Shown here: piece by piece, positions 46,476-57,519 of the stretch
Numbering within the stretch: position 1 is the first letter of the stretch
How the letters are laid out: each line of letters starts with the position of its first letter
NCBI GenBank assembly: GCA_017538795.1
Contig: JAFYIE010000075.1
Span: forward strand, 1-64,000
Direction of reading: 5' to 3'
Source: Bacteroidales bacterium
GTDB lineage: Bacteria; Bacteroidota; Bacteroidia; Bacteroidales; F082
DNA length: 64,000 nt
Made by a program: the position numbers and the translations under genes
Notes under the pieces: model-generated
What the model was told of the DNA's origin: nothing
The model's database searches: none
Seen by the model: the letters and a program-made list of their open reading frames with translations, nothing else

Positions 46476-49400
46476 ATGCGCAAAGGTACAAAAAAGAAAG
46501 TAATACACGGCATATTAATTATCTTTGTGATAATTTTTGCTCTTCTCGCTAGCCTCATAGCGGCTTTCCGAGATGTTACTATCCAAAGTATGATAGCGCG
46601 TTCATTGGCCGGAAACCTGTCGGAGAAGCTGAATACAGAAGTTAAAATCAAGACTTTTTACATAACCGAAAAATTTACGGTGTGCGTCGAAGACGTGCAA
46701 ATCAACGACTTGAACGGCTATCCTTTGTTTTTGATCGGCCGACTTGACGCCAAATTCAGTCCTATAATAAGTCTCAACGACTTCAGAATCAAAGACATAT
46801 ATGTCAAAGACGTGGTCGGAAGAATAGTGAAATATGAAGGCGATGAGAATCTTAACTTCAAAGACGTCATGCTGCAGCTCGGCGGCGGAAACAACGAGAA
46901 AAAAACTGAAGAAGACGATGACGAATCGGATTTCAGCCTGAGGATCGACAATTTGAAAGTCGACAACTGCCACGTGGTTTACTGGGATCAAAACAGACAC
47001 ATCATTGAGAAATACAGCTTCGACTGGTATCATATCGACATCGACAGCATCTACGGCGAGTTCAACAACTTGGAAATCAGACACGACACCATAGCCGGCG
47101 ATATCCTCACTCTCAAAGGAAAAGACAGATGCGGACTCACCCTCGACAACCTGAGCGGTAACACGGAATTCTGCGACAAGAGCTTGACAATCAACAACCT
47201 TTTGCTGCACACCAACGAGTCGCATCTCGACCTCGATTTGAGATTCGAATACAACCGACCTGAATGTTTCGACGAATTTGAAGACTCGGTGAAAATCATC
47301 AGCGACATTCGCCCGACGACGATGCTGCTTAGCGATTTGAAATATTTTTCTTGGATAATGAGAAAAATGCCCGACAAATTCTACTTCAACACCCATTTTG
47401 AAGGCTATGTCAACAACTTCACGGTAACCAACTTCGACGCTTATTTCGGCAACGAGTCGCACTTCGACGCCGACCTTTCGTTTACAGGCGTAACGGAATT
47501 CTTCGACGCTTACATTGACGCGAATATCCGTGAGCTGTCGACATCTTACGAAGACACAAAAAACTTCGCCATCCCAATAGAATCGAAAACAGTGCCGATT
47601 CCTGAATCTTTGAAAGGCCTCGGAAAATACACGCTATCGGGCTCTTATCAAGGCTATGCCGAAGATTTCAACACCCAATTCAAAATCACAAGCGAGATGG
47701 GCGACATCGACGCGCAGCTTTACTTGAACGCCAAAGAACAGTTTGAATATTCACTCCTCCTTGACGTTAAAGACCTGAAAACAAGCGAGTTGTTAAACTC
47801 AGACGAAATTTCCGACATGTCATTCGACATCGAGATGAGCGGACAAGGCTTGGACGTCGCTGACGCTGAATTAGAAGCCGACTTGCACTTCAGCTCTCTG
47901 AATATCCATGGCGACCAACTTGATGACCTAAAGATCCACAGTGACCTTGAGAATCAGCAACTTATCACGATGACAAACATCAACAATCCTGACCTCGTAC
48001 TTGATTTGTCGACGATGATCGACTTCAAAGGGCAGGAGCCGAGCTATAACGTCATCGCCAACATTAAAAAGGCCGATCTCGTGAATCTGAACCTTCTCGA
48101 CAGCGATTCCATAATGATTCTCTCGTCGAAAATCGACCTTCAGTTTAGCGGCGACGACATCGACAACATCACCGGACGACTGAATATCGACAGCACGAGA
48201 TACTACAACGGCGAAGAGTTCCTGATGAAAAAATTCACGGCAAATGTCAGCGAAATAAGCGATATCAAGGATGTCTCAATAGACTGCGATTTCTTCAATT
48301 TCTACGGATACGGCATCGTCAACGCCAAAACATTCGTCAACACCGTGAAAAACACCGCGAAGAGATATGTCAACATCCCCGCGTGGTTCTCAAACACCGT
48401 GCCCGACACCCACAAACAGGAGTTCTCCATCTTGATGGAACTCAAAGACACCGAGGCTCTTTCAAAACTTTTCATGCCTTCGCTTCGCATCAGCAAAGGA
48501 ACCATGATAAACGCCTCTTACACAGACGGTTATGCCTATCACGGCTCAACGATAGAATCTAACGAGATTATATTCAACGGATTGAAATTCCAAAACGTCG
48601 ACATCAGAAACAATGCGAAATTCGACGAATTCACATCAAATATCTTCATCGACAACATAATCCTCCGCGACACCGTCGGCACCCAAAACGACATAATTAA
48701 ACTCGAAAACATCTCGCTGCTGTCGCGATTTGGCAACGACACGATAAGACTCAATCTTAACTGGAACGACGACGAGGTTGAAGACCATAACTTGGCAAAA
48801 ATCAACTCGATATTCGTACCGCATCCGGTATCAGGCGGTGTGCTAAGCATACAATCAGATCTGATTCTCATAAACGACACTTTGTGGAAAATAAATCCTG
48901 ACTGCAACATCGATTTCAAGAAGTCAGATACCGACATAAAAAACTTCGACTTATTCACTGAAGATCAGATGATTTCGTTGCACGGACTGTTACCATACAG
49001 CGACACCGACACCTTGCACGCGGAGTTCAAGAACCTTGACATTTCCGATTTTAATTTCATCACCTCAGGAAGCGGCCTTGTCTTTGACGGGAAACTCAAC
49101 GGCTTCGTCGGAATATCAGGTTTAAGTGAAAACATGTCGTTCTCGTCAGACATTGATTTGAGCAAATTCAAGCTCAACGGCCAAAATGTAGGCGACGTCT
49201 CCGCAAGCGCGAAATGGTACGACCCTAAAGAGTCGATATTTATCAATATGGTCGTTTACAACGATTCAGTTGGCGACAAGCGGCAGGAGTCAATCGGCGC
49301 TTTAGGCTTCTACTACCCAAGAAAGACTCACAACAGCCTGAGCTTCGACATGTTCTTCAACGATTTCAATCTCGTCACGCTATCACCGTTCTTCAAGTCG

Positions 49401-50987
49401 GAAGTCGACAGAGTAGGCGGCTTTGTCAGCGGAAATCTCAAACTCAGAGGCTCTTTGAACGAGCCCGACATCCTCGGAAACGTGAAACTAAAAGGCGCCG
49501 GCTGCAGGATAAACTATCTGAACACATTCTATACGCTTTACAACGACATAAAACTCGAAGAAGACAAGATTATCTTTGAAAACGTTGTAATAACGGATAC
49601 TTTAAGAAATTCGGCAGTTGTCAATGGCGTTATCAACCACAAGCATCTCAAAGACTTCGACCTCGATATAAACGTCGAATGCAACGATTTCCTCGCACTC
49701 AACATCCCGGCGGAGCATGCCGAAGGATTTTACGGGACAGCAGTCACCGACGGAACAGTGCATGTAAAAGGCCCGTTTAACGACATTTACATGAATATCG
49801 ACGCCCTGACAAAGAGAGGCACCGAGATCAGCGTCCCGCTTTCAAGCACCAGCAGCGTCGACAATAATTTTGTTGTGTTTGTGCAAAAAAGCGACGACCA
49901 TGACACCATCGCAGAGCGATTCGTGCCCGAAGTGGCGAAAAAAGAAAGCAACTTCACCATGAATCTCGACGCCGAGATAAACTCCGACGCCGAGGTGAAC
50001 ATCTACCTCCCGCAAAACATGGGAAACATCAACGCAAGAGGCAACGGCAACATCTACATAAACATGGACGCCGAGAACTTCGGACTTCGCGGAGATTACA
50101 CCATAACGAACGGTTCGTTTGTCTTCAAACTCGAAATGATGAGGAGGACGTTCAACCTGCGCAAAGGCGGAACACTTCACTGGACAGGCGACCCGACCGA
50201 CGCCGATATCAACATCGTTGGCGTCTACAGGACAAAATCATCGCTAAACTCACTCGGAGCACAAGCTGTCGACTCAACCGCAATGTCAAGCAACATCAAC
50301 GTCGACTGTATCATCAGGCTCACCGACAAGCTGATGAATCCGACAATAAACTTCGGAATAGAGCTTCCTAATGCAACAGATGATACAAGGAGCCTTGTGT
50401 ATTCCGTCATCGACACCACCAACCAAGCCGTGATGGCACAACAGGTGTTCTCGCTCTTAATCCTCGGCTCGTTCTCCAACACAGCAGGCGACAACGTCTC
50501 ACGTTTAGGCACAACGGCAGGCTACAGCGTCATCACAGGTCAGCTGAGCAACTGGCTGTCGCAGATCTCAAAAGACGTCGACGTCGGCATAAACTACACA
50601 CCTCACGACCAGCTCACAAACGAAGAGATAGAGGTGGCGCTTTCCACCCAGCTGTTCGACGACCGACTTATTATCGAAGGCAACTTCGGCGTGATTCGAG
50701 GCAATAAAAACGATGCCGACAACGCCAACAACATTGTGGGTGATGTCGACCTGACATTCCGACTGACTAAACGATTGAGTCTCAAGGCTTACAACCACAC
50801 AAATGTTAAAAACAACTATTATATTTATTCGGTTGAGGACTATTCTGACTTCACGCAAGGAGTTGGTATTTCATTCTCGCAAAGCTTCGACAACGTAAGG
50901 GAAATTTTCCATTATAACAACAGAAACAAAAACAAAAAGACAAAAAAGACAAAACTGAAGCTGGATAATGAGTCAAAACCAAAATAA
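46476..50987 (+). CDS. TamB-like translocation and assembly module protein
   Basis: A 1503-residue inner-membrane-anchored protein. Residues 8-30 form one membrane helix after a short basic start; the rest is a very long, beta-rich repetitive body typical of AsmA/TamB bridges that span the periplasm and serve outer-membrane assembly or lipid transport. The C-terminal part (about 1130-1480), with NGSFVFKLEMMRRTFNLRKG in parts and GVIRGNK, fits the TamB domain. Start ATG 46476 overlaps the tsaD promoter region. The next gene starts inside its last 20 bases. Confidence 0.88.
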   Translation: MRKGTKKKVIHGILIIFVIIFALLASLIAAFRDVTIQSMIARSLAGNLSEKLNTEVKIKTFYITEKFTVCVEDVQINDLNGYPLFLIGRLDAKFSPIISLNDFRIKDIYVKDVVGRIVKYEGDENLNFKDVMLQLGGGNNEKKTEEDDDESDFSLRIDNLKVDNCHVVYWDQNRHIIEKYSFDWYHIDIDSIYGEFNNLEIRHDTIAGDILTLKGKDRCGLTLDNLSGNTEFCDKSLTINNLLLHTNESHLDLDLRFEYNRPECFDEFEDSVKIISDIRPTTMLLSDLKYFSWIMRKMPDKFYFNTHFEGYVNNFTVTNFDAYFGNESHFDADLSFTGVTEFFDAYIDANIRELSTSYEDTKNFAIPIESKTVPIPESLKGLGKYTLSGSYQGYAEDFNTQFKITSEMGDIDAQLYLNAKEQFEYSLLLDVKDLKTSELLNSDEISDMSFDIEMSGQGLDVADAELEADLHFSSLNIHGDQLDDLKIHSDLENQQLITMTNINNPDLVLDLSTMIDFKGQEPSYNVIANIKKADLVNLNLLDSDSIMILSSKIDLQFSGDDIDNITGRLNIDSTRYYNGEEFLMKKFTANVSEISDIKDVSIDCDFFNFYGYGIVNAKTFVNTVKNTAKRYVNIPAWFSNTVPDTHKQEFSILMELKDTEALSKLFMPSLRISKGTMINASYTDGYAYHGSTIESNEIIFNGLKFQNVDIRNNAKFDEFTSNIFIDNIILRDTVGTQNDIIKLENISLLSRFGNDTIRLNLNWNDDEVEDHNLAKINSIFVPHPVSGGVLSIQSDLILINDTLWKINPDCNIDFKKSDTDIKNFDLFTEDQMISLHGLLPYSDTDTLHAEFKNLDISDFNFITSGSGLVFDGKLNGFVGISGLSENMSFSSDIDLSKFKLNGQNVGDVSASAKWYDPKESIFINMVVYNDSVGDKRQESIGALGFYYPRKTHNSLSFDMFFNDFNLVTLSPFFKSEVDRVGGFVSGNLKLRGSLNEPDILGNVKLKGAGCRINYLNTFYTLYNDIKLEEDKIIFENVVITDTLRNSAVVNGVINHKHLKDFDLDINVECNDFLALNIPAEHAEGFYGTAVTDGTVHVKGPFNDIYMNIDALTKRGTEISVPLSSTSSVDNNFVVFVQKSDDHDTIAERFVPEVAKKESNFTMNLDAEINSDAEVNIYLPQNMGNINARGNGNIYINMDAENFGLRGDYTITNGSFVFKLEMMRRTFNLRKGGTLHWTGDPTDADINIVGVYRTKSSLNSLGAQAVDSTAMSSNINVDCIIRLTDKLMNPTINFGIELPNATDDTRSLVYSVIDTTNQAVMAQQVFSLLILGSFSNTAGDNVSRLGTTAGYSVITGQLSNWLSQISKDVDVGINYTPHDQLTNEEIEVALSTQLFDDRLIIEGNFGVIRGNKNDADNANNIVGDVDLTFRLTKRLSLKAYNHTNVKNNYYIYSVEDYSDFTQGVGISFSQSFDNVREIFHYNNRNKNKKTKKTKLKLDNESKPK
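46481..46488 (-). promoter_or_regulatory. -7 promoter element for tsaD
   Basis: TACCTTTG on the - strand matches TAnnTTTG, 17 bases upstream of ATG 46463. It lies inside the first codons of the divergent TamB-like gene. Confidence 0.6.
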
Positions 50988-53900
50988 GCCGTTCAAGATT
51001 TACAAAGCCTCCGCGGGCTCTGGCAAGACTTTCACCATAGTGAAGGAATATCTGACGCTTTGCCTTGGCAACACCGTCGACGCTTACCGCGAGATATTGG
51101 CCGTTACGTTTACAAACAAGGCTGCTAACGAGATGAAAACCAAGATATTAGGTTATCTTCTCGGCATTATTGAAAGCTCTGAAGAAGATGATATCGTGCA
51201 GATGAAGAATTATCTCATTTCAGCGATCGGGATTGAGGAAAACTTGCTTATAGACAGAGCCAAACGACTGTATGTCAATATTTTACATAATTATAGCGAT
51301 TTTGCCGTATGCACCATCGACAGCTTCGTGCAAAGGCTCTCCAGGACATTCGCGAGAGAGCTTAATCTTCCGGGACAATACAGCGTTATCTTGGACAACG
51401 ACGACCTCGTGGATGAGATAATAAAACGCATCTCCGACGAGATTGGAAAAGACGACTTCATCACCATGATTCTCTCGAATTTTGTGGAATACAACCTCTC
51501 GGAAGAGACGTCTTGGAACGTGAAAAAACTGCTCGGCGAATACATCGAGAAACTGCTCTCGGAAGACGCCTACCGCAAAGGCAGCTACAAGAATTTCAGC
51601 AACATCGACGAGCCTAAATACAAGGAAATCAAGGATTACGTACATTCTGAGAACGAAAGTCTTAAGGAATCTTTATCATTGATTATCAAAGATATAGAAG
51701 CAGAAGAAACGAAACGAGGCATTTCAGAGCAAGATTACAACGGCAAGGCGAAAACAGGACTTCCGTCGGTGAAAAAGAAGATGTCGGAAGGCAAAAGCAA
51801 CGTCACGACGGCGACTATCGACAAGATTTTGAATGGCGAAAAACGTTGGAACGACGCTAAAAGTCGAGTTTCCGACGACACTATAGTTGATGTTTACATC
51901 GATGCGATAAAAAGATACAAGTCGCTGTATTCCAAGAAGTTAATCTTCTCAGACATTGAGAAAGACCTGTATCTTTACGTCTTGCGGAACCATATTTTCG
52001 AGCTGATTCGCGACTACATAGCCGAGACGTCGCAGGTGCATATCTCGGAGTTCAACAAACGCATCTCCGACATCCTTGACGACTGCTCAGTGCCGTTCAT
52101 TTACGAAAGGATAGGCGAGAAGTACAGGCATTATTTCATCGATGAGTTTCAGGACACCTCAGTGCTGCAATGGCAGAATTTCCTTCCACTTGTCGAGAAC
52201 AGCCTCGCTTTTGGCAACATGAACATGCTTGTCGGCGACGCGAAACAGTCGATTTACCGATTCAGAAGCGGCGAAGTCGAGCAAATCATCAATCTCCCGC
52301 ACATTTTCAGGCGTCCTGAAGGCGAGTTCGGCGAGCGTTGCGAGCAGCAGTTCGTCAATTCAGCCCAGAGGATGTCGCTCGGGACAAACTACCGTTCCTC
52401 GAAAAATGTGATAAAATTCAACAATACATTTTTCAGGTTTGCCGCCAGTTGCGACCCACGGTTCGCCTTTACTGATGTTTTCAACGACGCCGAGCAGATT
52501 TACGACGCGAAAAAACAAGGCGGTTTCGTCTCCGTCGAGGTGTTCCACGGTGATTTGAAAGCGACGGAATTCAAAGAGAAAGTAAAAAAATCAATGTTAA
52601 AGCAAATTATAGATTTACACAATCAAAACATTGATTATAAAGATATTACAATTTTAGTTCGCTCCAACAGTGACGGCACCGACATAGCAAATTATCTCGT
52701 CGAAAACGGCATAGAAGTTCTGTCGGCCGAATCGGTTCTGCTGCAGTCGTCCGACAAGGTGCAGTTGATCGTCAACACATTGAAATTGATGGTCGATGAG
52801 GACAATCCGGTGACGCAGAAAGCGGTGGAATATTATTCAACAAAGACAGGTTTTAAAGACGTTCGAAAGAGCGATTCAATAATAGAGCAATCGGGCGGTT
52901 TGTATGACATTTGCATCCAGATTTGCAACCAATACAATTTCAATTTACCGGAAGACGTGTTCCTGCAATATTTCATGAACATGGTCTTCGACTGGCAGAG
53001 CCGTCACAGCGCCGGAATAGGCGATTTTCTTGAGTTCTGGGACAAGAAAAAGAACAAACTCGCGGTGCAGATCTCAGGCGACCTCGACTGTGTGCAGATT
53101 ATGACGATTCACAAGGCTAAGGGCTTGGAATTCAAGGTGGTTATGTATCCTTACGCCGACACCAGCCTCAAGTCGTCGAAAGGCTTCACACAAAGTGAGC
53201 TGTGGCTGCAATGCGCTGATTTTGAGGACACTAAAAACATTCCATATCTCGACGCATTCCTGCTAAAACTGTCGAAAGACAAGCTCGCAGGCACGAGTTT
53301 TGAGCCACTCGTCGACAACGAAGAGAAGAAAACCATGCTCGACACCCTCGACGTGATGTATGTGGCGATGACGCGAGCCAAGAACATGCTTTTCGTTTAC
53401 ACCAACGACAAACGGCCCGCCGACGGCTACAATCTTTTCACCGACTTCTTCGCTGATAATCTTGATATTCAACATATTAAGTCAGAAAACGACACTCCTG
53501 GTTTCAATGACTATTTCGCTAAAAACGATGAATTTAAGATTCAAGAAGGCGAAGAGATGACCGCTTACAATTATGGCGACATCGATTCTACAATATCGAA
53601 AATCAAGGAGAAAAAAAAGAAAGACGATAAAATCAAAATCCTTGAGCTGAAAAAAGGCGAGGAGGCTCCGAAAGCGTTGAATTGGACTGAAAAGCTGAAA
53701 GTCGACGCCGACCCGACGATGATTTGGGCTGAGAAAGGCACGTTCATGCCCGAGGAATGGGGCTCGCTGGTGCATCAGATTCTCTCGAAGATCCAGACCA
53801 TTGCCGACGCCGAAAAAGCCTTGAGACCATACGTCAGCGACGGCACAATCGATGAAAAACAGGCGGCATCGCTGCTCGAGACATTCCGCAAAATAACCGA

Positions 53901-54192
53901 ACTACCAGAAATTAAGCCCGCGTTTTCCGACGACGCCATCGTAAAAAACGAGATGGACATCCACACTTCAGTTGGCAAAATGATCCGTCCCGACCGCTAC
54001 GCTGAGACGCCGCAAGGCACAATTTTGATTGATTACAAGACGGGTAAGGCGTATGAGGAGTACTACGAGCAGCTCCGCAACTACATGGGTGCGATAATTC
54101 AGATGAATCCCATGCAGCAAATCAAGGCTTATCTCGTTTATATAGGAGATGAGGTGAAGGCTGAGGAAGTGAAATTGGACCGACTATTTTAA
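50968..54192 (+). CDS. AddA/RecB-like UvrD helicase-nuclease
   Basis: A 1074-residue SF1A helicase. Walker A is ASAGSGKT with Lys20; motif II DEFQD has Asp392 and Glu393; VGDAKQSIYRFR, TIHKAKGLEF and VAMTRAK are further SF1 motifs. A C-terminal PD-(D/E)XK nuclease is visible as ILIDYKTGK (Asp1022, Lys1024) and Q at EQLRNYM. This is the pattern of the AddA subunit of AddAB, which processes double-strand breaks for recombination. No AddB is next to it. It overlaps the TamB-like gene by 20 bases, suggesting coupled translation. Not essential motifs missing. Confidence 0.92.
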   Translation: MSQNQNKPFKIYKASAGSGKTFTIVKEYLTLCLGNTVDAYREILAVTFTNKAANEMKTKILGYLLGIIESSEEDDIVQMKNYLISAIGIEENLLIDRAKRLYVNILHNYSDFAVCTIDSFVQRLSRTFARELNLPGQYSVILDNDDLVDEIIKRISDEIGKDDFITMILSNFVEYNLSEETSWNVKKLLGEYIEKLLSEDAYRKGSYKNFSNIDEPKYKEIKDYVHSENESLKESLSLIIKDIEAEETKRGISEQDYNGKAKTGLPSVKKKMSEGKSNVTTATIDKILNGEKRWNDAKSRVSDDTIVDVYIDAIKRYKSLYSKKLIFSDIEKDLYLYVLRNHIFELIRDYIAETSQVHISEFNKRISDILDDCSVPFIYERIGEKYRHYFIDEFQDTSVLQWQNFLPLVENSLAFGNMNMLVGDAKQSIYRFRSGEVEQIINLPHIFRRPEGEFGERCEQQFVNSAQRMSLGTNYRSSKNVIKFNNTFFRFAASCDPRFAFTDVFNDAEQIYDAKKQGGFVSVEVFHGDLKATEFKEKVKKSMLKQIIDLHNQNIDYKDITILVRSNSDGTDIANYLVENGIEVLSAESVLLQSSDKVQLIVNTLKLMVDEDNPVTQKAVEYYSTKTGFKDVRKSDSIIEQSGGLYDICIQICNQYNFNLPEDVFLQYFMNMVFDWQSRHSAGIGDFLEFWDKKKNKLAVQISGDLDCVQIMTIHKAKGLEFKVVMYPYADTSLKSSKGFTQSELWLQCADFEDTKNIPYLDAFLLKLSKDKLAGTSFEPLVDNEEKKTMLDTLDVMYVAMTRAKNMLFVYTNDKRPADGYNLFTDFFADNLDIQHIKSENDTPGFNDYFAKNDEFKIQEGEEMTAYNYGDIDSTISKIKEKKKKDDKIKILELKKGEEAPKALNWTEKLKVDADPTMIWAEKGTFMPEEWGSLVHQILSKIQTIADAEKALRPYVSDGTIDEKQAASLLETFRKITELPEIKPAFSDDAIVKNEMDIHTSVGKMIRPDRYAETPQGTILIDYKTGKAYEEYYEQLRNYMGAIIQMNPMQQIKAYLVYIGDEVKAEEVKLDRLF

Positions 54193-54211
54193 CATTTAAA
54201 CTTTTTATACT

Positions 54212-57200
54212 ATGAAAACTAAAACTTTGATTTTCAGCTTGTTGCTTGCTTTTAGCGCATTGTCGCTGCAGGCACAGAACGAGGCTAAGATGCTGCGTTT
54301 TCCGGCTATTCACGGAAACCAGGTGGTCTTCAGCTATGCAGGTGACCTCTACACCGTCGACATCAACGGCGGCGTGGCGCTTCAGTTAACCAACGACCCT
54401 GAGGGATTCGAGATCTTCGCGAGATTCTCTCCAGACGGCAAAAACATCGCTTTCACGGGACAATACGACGGCAACACCGAGGTCTACGTCATGCCTTCGG
54501 AAGGCGGTGAGCCTCAACGAGTTACGTATACCGCAACCTTGGATCGCGATGACCTCTCAGACCGTATGGGACCTAACAACATCGTGATGACATGGAAAGA
54601 CAACGAGAACATCGTATATTGTTCACGCAGAATCACTTGGGATGATTTTGTGGGACAGCTTTTCGTGGCTAACATCAACGGCGGACTCGGCGAGCAGCTT
54701 CCTTTCAGCGAAGGCGGCTGGATTTCATACTCGCCAGACGGCACAAAAATCGCTTTTAACCGTGTGATGCGCGAGTTCCGCACCTGGAAATACTACAAAG
54801 GCGGTATGGCCGACGACGTGTGGATCTTCGATTTCAACACCAAAGAACTCACCAACATCACCAACAACGTCGCTCAAGACATCTTCCCGATGTGGGCCGG
54901 CAACAAGATTTATTTCTGCTCCGACCGCGACAGAACGATGAATATTTTCTGCTATGATATTGATACTAAACAGATTACAAAGGTTACAAACTACACCTAT
55001 TACGATGTGAAATATCCTTCGCTCGGCGACAACGACATCGTTTATGAAAACGGAGGCGAGCTTTACCGTTTGAGTCTGAAAGACAACACAATACATAAAA
55101 TTCCGGTGCAAATCATCGGCGACGGCATCTCATCGAGAACCAAATACGTCGACGCGTCGAAGTTCATCACCTCAGGCGATGTCTCTCCCGACGGCAAACG
55201 TATTGTTTTAGGCGCCCGTGGCGACGTCTGGACATTGCCTGTAGAAGAAGGTATCACAAGAAACCTCACGAAATCTGACGGCGTCCACGACCGCAACGTC
55301 GCTTGGTCACCTGACGGCGAATATATCGCTTACATCTCAGATAGAACCGGCAACGACGAGCTTTACATCCAGAAACAAGACGGCAAGGAAGAAGCCATCC
55401 AACTCACTGATCCTCAAAAGATTTCGGAGACATACAAATATCAGCCTTCATGGTCGCCCGACAGCAAAAAAATTGCTTGGTACGACAAGATGAACCGCTT
55501 GATGATAATCGACGTCGCATCGAAGAAAGTGACCGAAGTGGCGAAGAGCCAGGACGGCGAGATCAGCGATTTCACTTGGTCGCCCGACAGCAAATGGATC
55601 GCTTACTCCGACGAAAACATGTCGGAATTCAGCAGAATCTTCATCTATAATGTTGATACTCAGAAGACTGAAGCCGTCACCGACACTTGGTTTAGATCCG
55701 GAAATCCAACTTTCGACAAGAACGGAAAATATCTGTATTTTGTTTCGGCACGCGATTTCGACCCGACTTACAGCAGCGTCGAGTGGAACTTTGCCTATCG
55801 CGAGATGAGCCGCATCTACTTAGTCACATTGCAGAAAGACACTCCATCGCCATTCCTTGCAAAGAATGATGAGGTCTCTGTTGAAAAAGGCGAGGCTAAA
55901 GATGAGAAACCAGAAAAAGCAGGTAAGAAAGACAAGAAAAAAGATTCAAAGAAAGAAGATGAGAAGTCGATAAAGATTGATTTTGAAGGCATTACGAGCC
56001 GTATCATCCCGCTGCCGGATGTCAAAACAGCATATTATTACGACCTCCAGGCAGTGGAAAACGGTCTTTATTACATGACTTGGGGCAATCGTGGCGGCGG
56101 CTTGTATTACTATAATCTGGAAGACAAGGAAGTCACTAAAATCGGTGATTTCAACGGTTATTACCTGACTCCTGACGGCAAGAAGATGGCCATCAGAAAA
56201 CGTTGGGATATGGCAGTCATCAACACCCCGACGCGTGAGGTGAAAGGCATCGAGAATCCTATCGACCTCTCAAACATGAAGAAATGGGTCAACTTGCACG
56301 AGGAATGGGCTCAGATTTACACCGAGGCATGGCGCCAGATGCGCGACTTCTTCTATGCGCCAAACATGCACGGCAACGACTGGCCGGCAATTCACGAGAA
56401 ATACGCTGTCTTGATTCCTTATTGCGGCGACCGAAACGACGTAAACTACCTCATCGGCGAGATGATTGGCGAGCTCAACATCGGCCATGCCTACACAGGC
56501 GGCGGCGACCGTAACCCAGTGCGTCGTCTCACAACAGGCTTGCTTGGCGCGGAACTCGAACGCGACGGTAGCGGATATTACAAGATCAGCAAGATTTTGA
56601 AAGGGGAGAGCTGGAACGAAAACGCTATCTCGCCATTGACGGAAATCGGTGTAAACGCTAAGGAAGGCGACTTCATCGTGGCCATCGACGGCGTGTCGAC
56701 AAAAGACATGAACAACATCTACGAAGCGCTGATTGACAAGGCTGGAAAACCTATTGTTTTGAGTCTGAACGGCAAAGCGTCTGAAGCCGGCGCCCGCGAC
56801 GTGGTTGTCAAGCCAATAGCAAGCGAGAACTCGCTTTATTACTACAATATGGTGCAAACCAACATCGAGAAGGTTAGCAAGGCCACAAACGGCCAGGTCG
56901 GCTACGTCCACATCCCTGACATGGGACCTGAAGGCCTTAACGAGTTTGTGAAATATTTCTATCCGCAGCTCACCAAAAAAGCTTTGATTATCGACGACCG
57001 CGGCAATGGCGGCGGCAACGTCTCACCGATGATTATCGAGCGTCTGCGTCGTGAAGCCTCCATGTGGACCGTGACACGCAACGGCAGCGCAGCCGAGATC
57101 AAGCCAAACCAGATGATGAACGGACCTAAGGTGTTGCTGTTCAACAAGTATTCTGCATCCGACGGCGACTTGTTCCCGTGGCAGTTCAAGCATTACAAGC

Positions 57201-57502
57201 TCGGCACCACCATCGGCACACGCTCATGGGGCGGCGTCGTAGGTATCCGTGGAAGCCTCCCGTTCATCGACGGCGGCACCTTAAACCGTCCTGAGTTCGC
57301 TCCGTTCGACCAAAACGGCAACTGGATCATCGAAGGTCACGGCGTCGACCCTGACATCGTCATCGACAACAACCCTTACGACGAGTTCAATGGCATTGAC
57401 GCTCAGCTTGATAAGGCTATCGAAGTCATCCTCAAACAGATGAAAGATTGGCCTGAGGCACCGGCAATTCCGGCATGGCCCGACAAGACCAACGTGAAGT
57501 AA
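54212..57502 (+). CDS. Tricorn-like S41 family protease
   Basis: A 1096-residue secreted protease. Signal peptide 1-22 (ending LQAQ). About 30-540 is a PD40/WD40-like beta-propeller with recurring SPDGKxIAF or SPDSKKIAW units; about 555-590 is a very Lys/Glu-rich linker. Then come the tricorn core (FYAPNMHGNDW, His720), a PDZ domain about 790-860 (LTEIGVNAKEGDFIVAIDG) and an S41 catalytic domain with Ser983 in YSASDGD as probable nucleophile. The family degrades peptides, probably in the periplasm here. Follows the helicase gene after 19 bases. Confidence 0.93.
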   Translation: MKTKTLIFSLLLAFSALSLQAQNEAKMLRFPAIHGNQVVFSYAGDLYTVDINGGVALQLTNDPEGFEIFARFSPDGKNIAFTGQYDGNTEVYVMPSEGGEPQRVTYTATLDRDDLSDRMGPNNIVMTWKDNENIVYCSRRITWDDFVGQLFVANINGGLGEQLPFSEGGWISYSPDGTKIAFNRVMREFRTWKYYKGGMADDVWIFDFNTKELTNITNNVAQDIFPMWAGNKIYFCSDRDRTMNIFCYDIDTKQITKVTNYTYYDVKYPSLGDNDIVYENGGELYRLSLKDNTIHKIPVQIIGDGISSRTKYVDASKFITSGDVSPDGKRIVLGARGDVWTLPVEEGITRNLTKSDGVHDRNVAWSPDGEYIAYISDRTGNDELYIQKQDGKEEAIQLTDPQKISETYKYQPSWSPDSKKIAWYDKMNRLMIIDVASKKVTEVAKSQDGEISDFTWSPDSKWIAYSDENMSEFSRIFIYNVDTQKTEAVTDTWFRSGNPTFDKNGKYLYFVSARDFDPTYSSVEWNFAYREMSRIYLVTLQKDTPSPFLAKNDEVSVEKGEAKDEKPEKAGKKDKKKDSKKEDEKSIKIDFEGITSRIIPLPDVKTAYYYDLQAVENGLYYMTWGNRGGGLYYYNLEDKEVTKIGDFNGYYLTPDGKKMAIRKRWDMAVINTPTREVKGIENPIDLSNMKKWVNLHEEWAQIYTEAWRQMRDFFYAPNMHGNDWPAIHEKYAVLIPYCGDRNDVNYLIGEMIGELNIGHAYTGGGDRNPVRRLTTGLLGAELERDGSGYYKISKILKGESWNENAISPLTEIGVNAKEGDFIVAIDGVSTKDMNNIYEALIDKAGKPIVLSLNGKASEAGARDVVVKPIASENSLYYYNMVQTNIEKVSKATNGQVGYVHIPDMGPEGLNEFVKYFYPQLTKKALIIDDRGNGGGNVSPMIIERLRREASMWTVTRNGSAAEIKPNQMMNGPKVLLFNKYSASDGDLFPWQFKHYKLGTTIGTRSWGGVVGIRGSLPFIDGGTLNRPEFAPFDQNGNWIIEGHGVDPDIVIDNNPYDEFNGIDAQLDKAIEVILKQMKDWPEAPAIPAWPDKTNVK

Positions 57503-57519
57503 CGAAATATTGTTTTTGA

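Noticed and set aside
46464..46508. Fifteen-residue N-terminal extension of TsaD
   Set aside because: It contains the -7 element of the gene and does not fit the family start MDEYILAIE.
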